DNA of 64,000 bases from assembly GCF_000421605.1 (NCBI RefSeq), contig NZ_ATXI01000004.1, positions 1 to 64,000 on the forward strand, written 5' to 3'. This document shows positions 60,894-64,000 of this stretch, one piece after another. The position numbers were made by a program, and so were the translations under genes. Numbering within the stretch: the stretch's first letter is position 1; every line of letters begins with the position of its first letter. Source of the stretch: Thermodesulfobacterium thermophilum DSM 1276 (GTDB lineage: Bacteria > Desulfobacterota > Thermodesulfobacteria > Thermodesulfobacteriales > Thermodesulfobacteriaceae). Under the pieces are notes generated by a model. The model saw only the letters and a list, made by a program, of their open reading frames with translations, was not told the DNA's origin and ran no database searches.

Positions 60894-61664
60894 TTATGCT
60901 TTTTTAGAAAGGTCGGCTGCTATAACCTCTGCGATTTTTTTACCGCTCATAAGCATACCGCCAAAAATCGGTCCCATCCTTGGTAAACCAAAAATTTCAC
61001 AAACAGCAATCCCTGTAACATATAGACCCTCTGCTACCTTCCCTGTATGTTCTACCACCAATCTTTCAGAGACTTCGCTCCAGTTTGACCTTTCTCCTTT
61101 GATAAAAATGTTTAGATCTGGGTTTTTCTCAGCAGCAATCTGGACTATTTCTGCCCCATGACCAGAGGCATCAACCAGAGCTTTTGAAGCAGTAAAAAGT
61201 GGGTCTACATGTAATCCTGCCATTTCTATAGCTGTCCATTTCCACAAAACCCCACAAACCTTAGGTGGATTATCTCTAACGATTACGTCTTCTACATAAA
61301 CCCCAAGAAAACATTTGGCGCCTGCATCTAAAGCCCCTGTAGCCAGTTTAGCTATAAGTTCTGCAGGATCAACTACATATAAGCCTTTATCTGCTTTTTG
61401 ACATTTTATCTTAAAATCTTCTACTATAGGTAATACCTCCTCCTGAACCACTATCTTAGGTATCATGTTACCTCCACCACCTATCCCCCCACCAAAAGAC
61501 AACCTTTTTTCATAAACCGCTACCTTGTAGCCCTTTTCAGCTAAATATTTAGCACAAGTAAGACCTGAAGGCCCTGCCCCTACTATTAGTGCGTCTACCT
61601 CACTATACTCGTAAAGGTCCTCCATTCCATACTTTACAATAGCTCTCTGAATCTCAAGCTCCAT
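60894..61664 (-). CDS. thi4: Thi4-type thiazole synthase, sulfide-dependent form
   Basis: A 256-residue FAD/NAD-fold protein of the Thi4 family, which builds the adenylated thiazole of thiamine from NAD and glycine. The Rossmann motif is ALIVGAGPSGLTCAKYLAEK, followed by YEKRLSFGGGIGGGGNMIP and GPIFGGMLMSGKKIAEVI. In eukaryotic Thi4 a cysteine donates sulfur once; here that region reads EMAGLHVDPLFT, with His at the expected position, as in archaeal enzymes that use free sulfide catalytically. This suits a sulfide-rich anaerobe. ATG 61664 follows GGGAGGAG. Confidence 0.9.
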   Translation of the reverse strand: MELEIQRAIVKYGMEDLYEYSEVDALIVGAGPSGLTCAKYLAEKGYKVAVYEKRLSFGGGIGGGGNMIPKIVVQEEVLPIVEDFKIKCQKADKGLYVVDPAELIAKLATGALDAGAKCFLGVYVEDVIVRDNPPKVCGVLWKWTAIEMAGLHVDPLFTASKALVDASGHGAEIVQIAAEKNPDLNIFIKGERSNWSEVSERLVVEHTGKVAEGLYVTGIAVCEIFGLPRMGPIFGGMLMSGKKIAEVIAADLSKKA

Positions 61665-61761
61665 AAATCTCCTCCCTATTTTAAAAATTTAAATAATAAC
61701 TAAAATAGTTTAAAAATAAATATTTTTAAGGTTAAGAGAAATATTTCACATAACCAATGAC

Positions 61762-63159
61762 CTAAAACAGTTGTTTATCATATCCCCATTTTTTAAGCTT
61801 AAGGGTTAGGGTTTTTCTGTCTATCCCTAATTTTTTAGCGGCTAAACTTTTGTTCCAGTTAAGCTGCTTAAGAACTTTAATTATATACTGCTTTTCTATC
61901 TCTTCTACAGGAACGATCTCTTCCCCATTTGAAGTAACCAATTCTTTTGTTAATTCTTCTGTCCTTTTTTCTTTAACCAGAGGCTCAAATTCTGCTAAAA
62001 GCAAATCTTTTTCTGTGATTTCCTCTTTGGTAGAAAAAATAACCAATCTTTCTATTAAGTTTTTAAGTTCCCTTATGTTTCCTGGCCAGTGATAATCCAT
62101 AAAAAGCGATAAAACTTTAGGAGAGAAAATTTTCATAGGCTTTTTATATTTTTCACAAAAGTATTTTAAGAAATAGTTAGCCAAAAGTAATATATCTCCT
62201 TTTCGTTCCCTTAAAGGAGGCAAGTGAAGGTTTACCACGTTTAAACGATAGTAAAGGTCTTCTCTAAAAGTTCCCTTTTTAACCTCTTCTTTTAGGTCTT
62301 TGTTGGTTGCGGCTATGATTCTTACGTTGGCTTTTATCACCTTTAAACTACCTACAGGAGAAAATTCCTTTTCCTCTACCACTTTTAGAAGTTTGGCTTG
62401 AAGGTCTAAAGGAATATTGGCTATTTCGTCAAGAAAAAGCACTCCACCTTGAGCAAACTCTATTTTTCCTATCTTAGCTTGCTGAGCTCCGGTAAAAGCG
62501 CCTTTAGCATGTCCAAAAAGCTCACTTTCAAAAAGAGTTGGCACTACCGCCCCGCAGTCTACGCATACAAAAGGGCCCTTATAAACTAAATCCATTTCGT
62601 GAATTTTTTTGGCTAAAAGCCCTTTACCTGTACCTGACTCACCAGTAATAAGAACGGTGCAGTCGGTAGAAGCGATAATTTTAGCCTTTTCAAGAATTTG
62701 TTTTATCTTTGGGTCTTCTCCTACAAAGTTTATCTTTTCTTCTTTTTCTTTCAGGCTTAGTTTAAGATAAAGGTTTTCTAAGAGAAGCTTTTTTTTCTCT
62801 ATAGCTTTTTCAACCGCTACCTTAGCCTGATAGACTGAAAAGGGCTTTTCTAAAAAATCAAAAGCCCCCATCTTGATAGCAGAAACAGCTGTCTCTATGT
62901 TACCATAGGCAGAAATAACGATAATCTGGCTTTCATAGTTTATCTCTAAAAACTCTTTTAAAAGGTCCAAACCATTTCCATCGGGAAGTTTTAGGTCCAA
63001 AAAAACTACATCGTATTCTTTCTTAGAAAAATGTTCCAGAGCTTCTTTCTTATTTTCAGCGTTATCTACCTGATAACCTTCTTTTTGAAAAAAGATAGAC
63101 AATCCTTCTCTTATATCTATTTCATCGTCTACCACTAAAATCCTTCCTTTATATCGCAT
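61762..63159 (-). CDS. NtrC-family sigma-54-dependent response regulator (second)
   Basis: A 465-residue activator. The receiver has D11/D12 in LVVDDEIDIREG and phospho-acceptor D55 in VVFLDLKLPDGNG. The AAA+ domain has Walker A GESGTGKG, GAFTGA in HAKGAFTGAQQAKIG and Walker B VLFLDEIANI. The C-terminal HTH is NKSLAAKKLGIDRKTLTLKL. It overlaps the kinase gene upstream by 11 bases, exactly as in the first pair. No sigma-54 promoter was seen in the 97-base gap before thi4, so the target is probably outside the window. Confidence 0.93.
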   Translation of the reverse strand: MRYKGRILVVDDEIDIREGLSIFFQKEGYQVDNAENKKEALEHFSKKEYDVVFLDLKLPDGNGLDLLKEFLEINYESQIIVISAYGNIETAVSAIKMGAFDFLEKPFSVYQAKVAVEKAIEKKKLLLENLYLKLSLKEKEEKINFVGEDPKIKQILEKAKIIASTDCTVLITGESGTGKGLLAKKIHEMDLVYKGPFVCVDCGAVVPTLFESELFGHAKGAFTGAQQAKIGKIEFAQGGVLFLDEIANIPLDLQAKLLKVVEEKEFSPVGSLKVIKANVRIIAATNKDLKEEVKKGTFREDLYYRLNVVNLHLPPLRERKGDILLLANYFLKYFCEKYKKPMKIFSPKVLSLFMDYHWPGNIRELKNLIERLVIFSTKEEITEKDLLLAEFEPLVKEKRTEELTKELVTSNGEEIVPVEEIEKQYIIKVLKQLNWNKSLAAKKLGIDRKTLTLKLKKWGYDKQLF

Positions 63160-64000
63160 CTTCTCTCAAGGTCTCCCTGGTTGGTAAGGGAAAAAGGATC
63201 TCAAAACAAGCCCCTCCTTCTTTCAGGTTATAAACATTGATCCTACCTCCATGATTTTTAATGATACCATAACAAATAGAAAGGCCTAGACCTGTAGCCT
63301 CACCTTTTTCTTTAGTAGTAAAAAAGGGATCAAAAATAAAAGGCATAATTTCTGGAGGTATACCTGGACCGGTGTCTTTTACCTTTATGATAACCGTATC
63401 ATATTTGACAGAGGTTTCTACAATAATTTCTCCCTTTCCTTTCATCGCCTGGGCTGCGTTGATAAAAAGATTAAAAAACACCTGTTCTATCTGCTTTTGA
63501 CTAACATATACCTTAGGTAGGTTTTTTTGTAGTTTAAACGTAAAAGTTACGTTTTTAAACATAGGATACTCAGAAAGTAGTTCATACACTTTTTTAACAC
63601 TAAGGTTTAAGTCTACCCATTCTCTCTTTTCTTCCTCTGGCCTACCAAAAGCTAAAAGTCCGTTGATAATGTTTCTACATCGTTCGGTCAGATTAATAAT
63701 CCTATCGATCCAGGTTTGATAAGTAGGAACCTCTCCTATTTCCTCTTTTAACATGCTGGCATACAAAAGAATACCACTTAAAGGATTCTTAAGCTCATGA
63801 GAAATCTCTCCTGCCATCCTTCCTAAACTGGCAAGCCTTTCAGTATTAATCCAGTATGGGAACCTAAACCAGTCTTTTTCCTGAATAAATACGTGTATCG
63901 TATAGTTAGGATTGATAGGTAGGTTGAACAGGTAATAAAAGTTATTTTCAAAAGTAAAAAAAGTCAACCCAAACGTGTCAAAAACCGGACCAAAAAGTTC
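63149..64000 (-). CDS. Sensor histidine kinase, C-terminal part (cut by window edge)
   Basis: The frame is open to the last base of the window, so the N-terminal sensor part is missing. What is present starts in a PAS-like region ([10 protein letters not shown] to [12 protein letters not shown]), then a HisKA domain with the phospho-acceptor histidine in [14 protein letters not shown] and a HATPase domain with [22 protein letters not shown] and [13 protein letters not shown]. It is the cognate kinase of the overlapping NtrC-type regulator. No membrane segment is visible in the included part. Confidence 0.9.
   Translation of the reverse strand, partial: ELFGPVFDTFGLTFFTFENNFYYLFNLPINPNYTIHVFIQEKDWFRFPYWINTERLASLGRMAGEISHELKNPLSGILLYASMLKEEIGEVPTYQTWIDRIINLTERCRNIINGLLAFGRPEEEKREWVDLNLSVKKVYELLSEYPMFKNVTFTFKLQKNLPKVYVSQKQIEQVFFNLFINAAQAMKGKGEIIVETSVKYDTVIIKVKDTGPGIPPEIMPFIFDPFFTTKEKGEATGLGLSICYGIIKNHGGRINVYNLKEGGACFEILFPLPTRETLREDAI

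Noticed and set aside
61665-61761. TPP riboswitch ahead of thi4.
   Set aside because: The gap is 97 bases and lacks the conserved CUGAGA and ACCUGA elements.
1-64000. CRISPR arrays, prophage genes or intact insertion sequences.
   Set aside because: No regularly spaced repeats, cas, integrase, capsid or complete transposase genes were found; only the weak relic-like spacer at 34374-34712 remains.

Overview
The window looks like a chromosomal segment of a thermophilic, anaerobic, sulfur-metabolising bacterium, most likely Thermodesulfobacteriota and close to Thermodesulfobacterium. This is inferred from AT-rich DNA, Lys/Glu-rich proteins with mostly AGA/AGG arginine codons, a siroheme-dependent heme enzyme (AhbC), a sulfide-type Thi4, a NIL-domain ferredoxin, several sulfur-compound transporters (YeiH, TSUP, YeeE) and sigma-54 two-component systems. 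No phylogeny was run. Coding density is very high, and many genes overlap by 1-11 bases in long co-directional operons. I saw no CRISPR array, prophage or intact insertion sequence.

Layout. 1-6044 (minus): a regulatory and transport unit with a heme-sensor histidine kinase interrupted by an in-frame TGA, an NtrC-type regulator, a sigma-54 promoter with a palindromic upstream site, a YeiH-family exporter with a coiled-coil insert, a 56-residue membrane protein, a hairpin and a 5'-truncated TSUP permease. 6115-13023 (plus): tRNA-Gly(CCC), rimP, nusA, ylxR, pheA, an M48 protease, prmA, coaX and an LD-carboxypeptidase. 13130-18841 (plus): an FAD dehydrogenase with a leaderless-type promoter, dnaN, gyrB, hpt and a possible 40-residue membrane peptide. 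18848-23889 (minus): polX, a UvrA paralogue with a decayed second ATPase site, and a YeeE transporter. 24134-26534 (plus): a D-Ala-D-Ala carboxypeptidase and UDP-glucose dehydrogenase.

26529-34333 (minus): an operon of a ClpX-like ATPase, a degenerate receiver, ahbC, a stand-alone IMP cyclohydrolase, aroD, aroE, aroA, aroK and an MBL hydrolase. 34374-34712 is an intergenic stretch holding relic-like sequence. 34713-42956 (minus): YcaO-TPR, NIL ferredoxin, two PilT-type ATPases, an unknown protein, galU and priA. 43025-45560 (plus): mnmA and a compact UvrD-like helicase ending in a clamp-binding-like motif. 45557-50685: rpoD (minus), an unknown gene with a KptA-like N-terminus (plus), a poly(A) polymerase-like gene and mnmG (minus). 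50917-60821 (plus): ileS, lspA, a TPR/zinc-knuckle membrane protein, a pabB-pabC fusion, leuB and uvrC. 60894-64000 (minus): thi4 and a second NtrC-type pair, with the kinase cut by the window edge.

The most interesting parts are: the heme-sensor / sigma-54 / YeiH module with its interrupted kinase; the ClpX-like ATPase with tandem small domains coupled to a pseudo-receiver; the UvrA paralogue with an inactive-looking second site; and the YcaO-TPR plus NIL-ferredoxin pair. Several genes here seem to be transcribed from promoters that leave almost no 5' leader.
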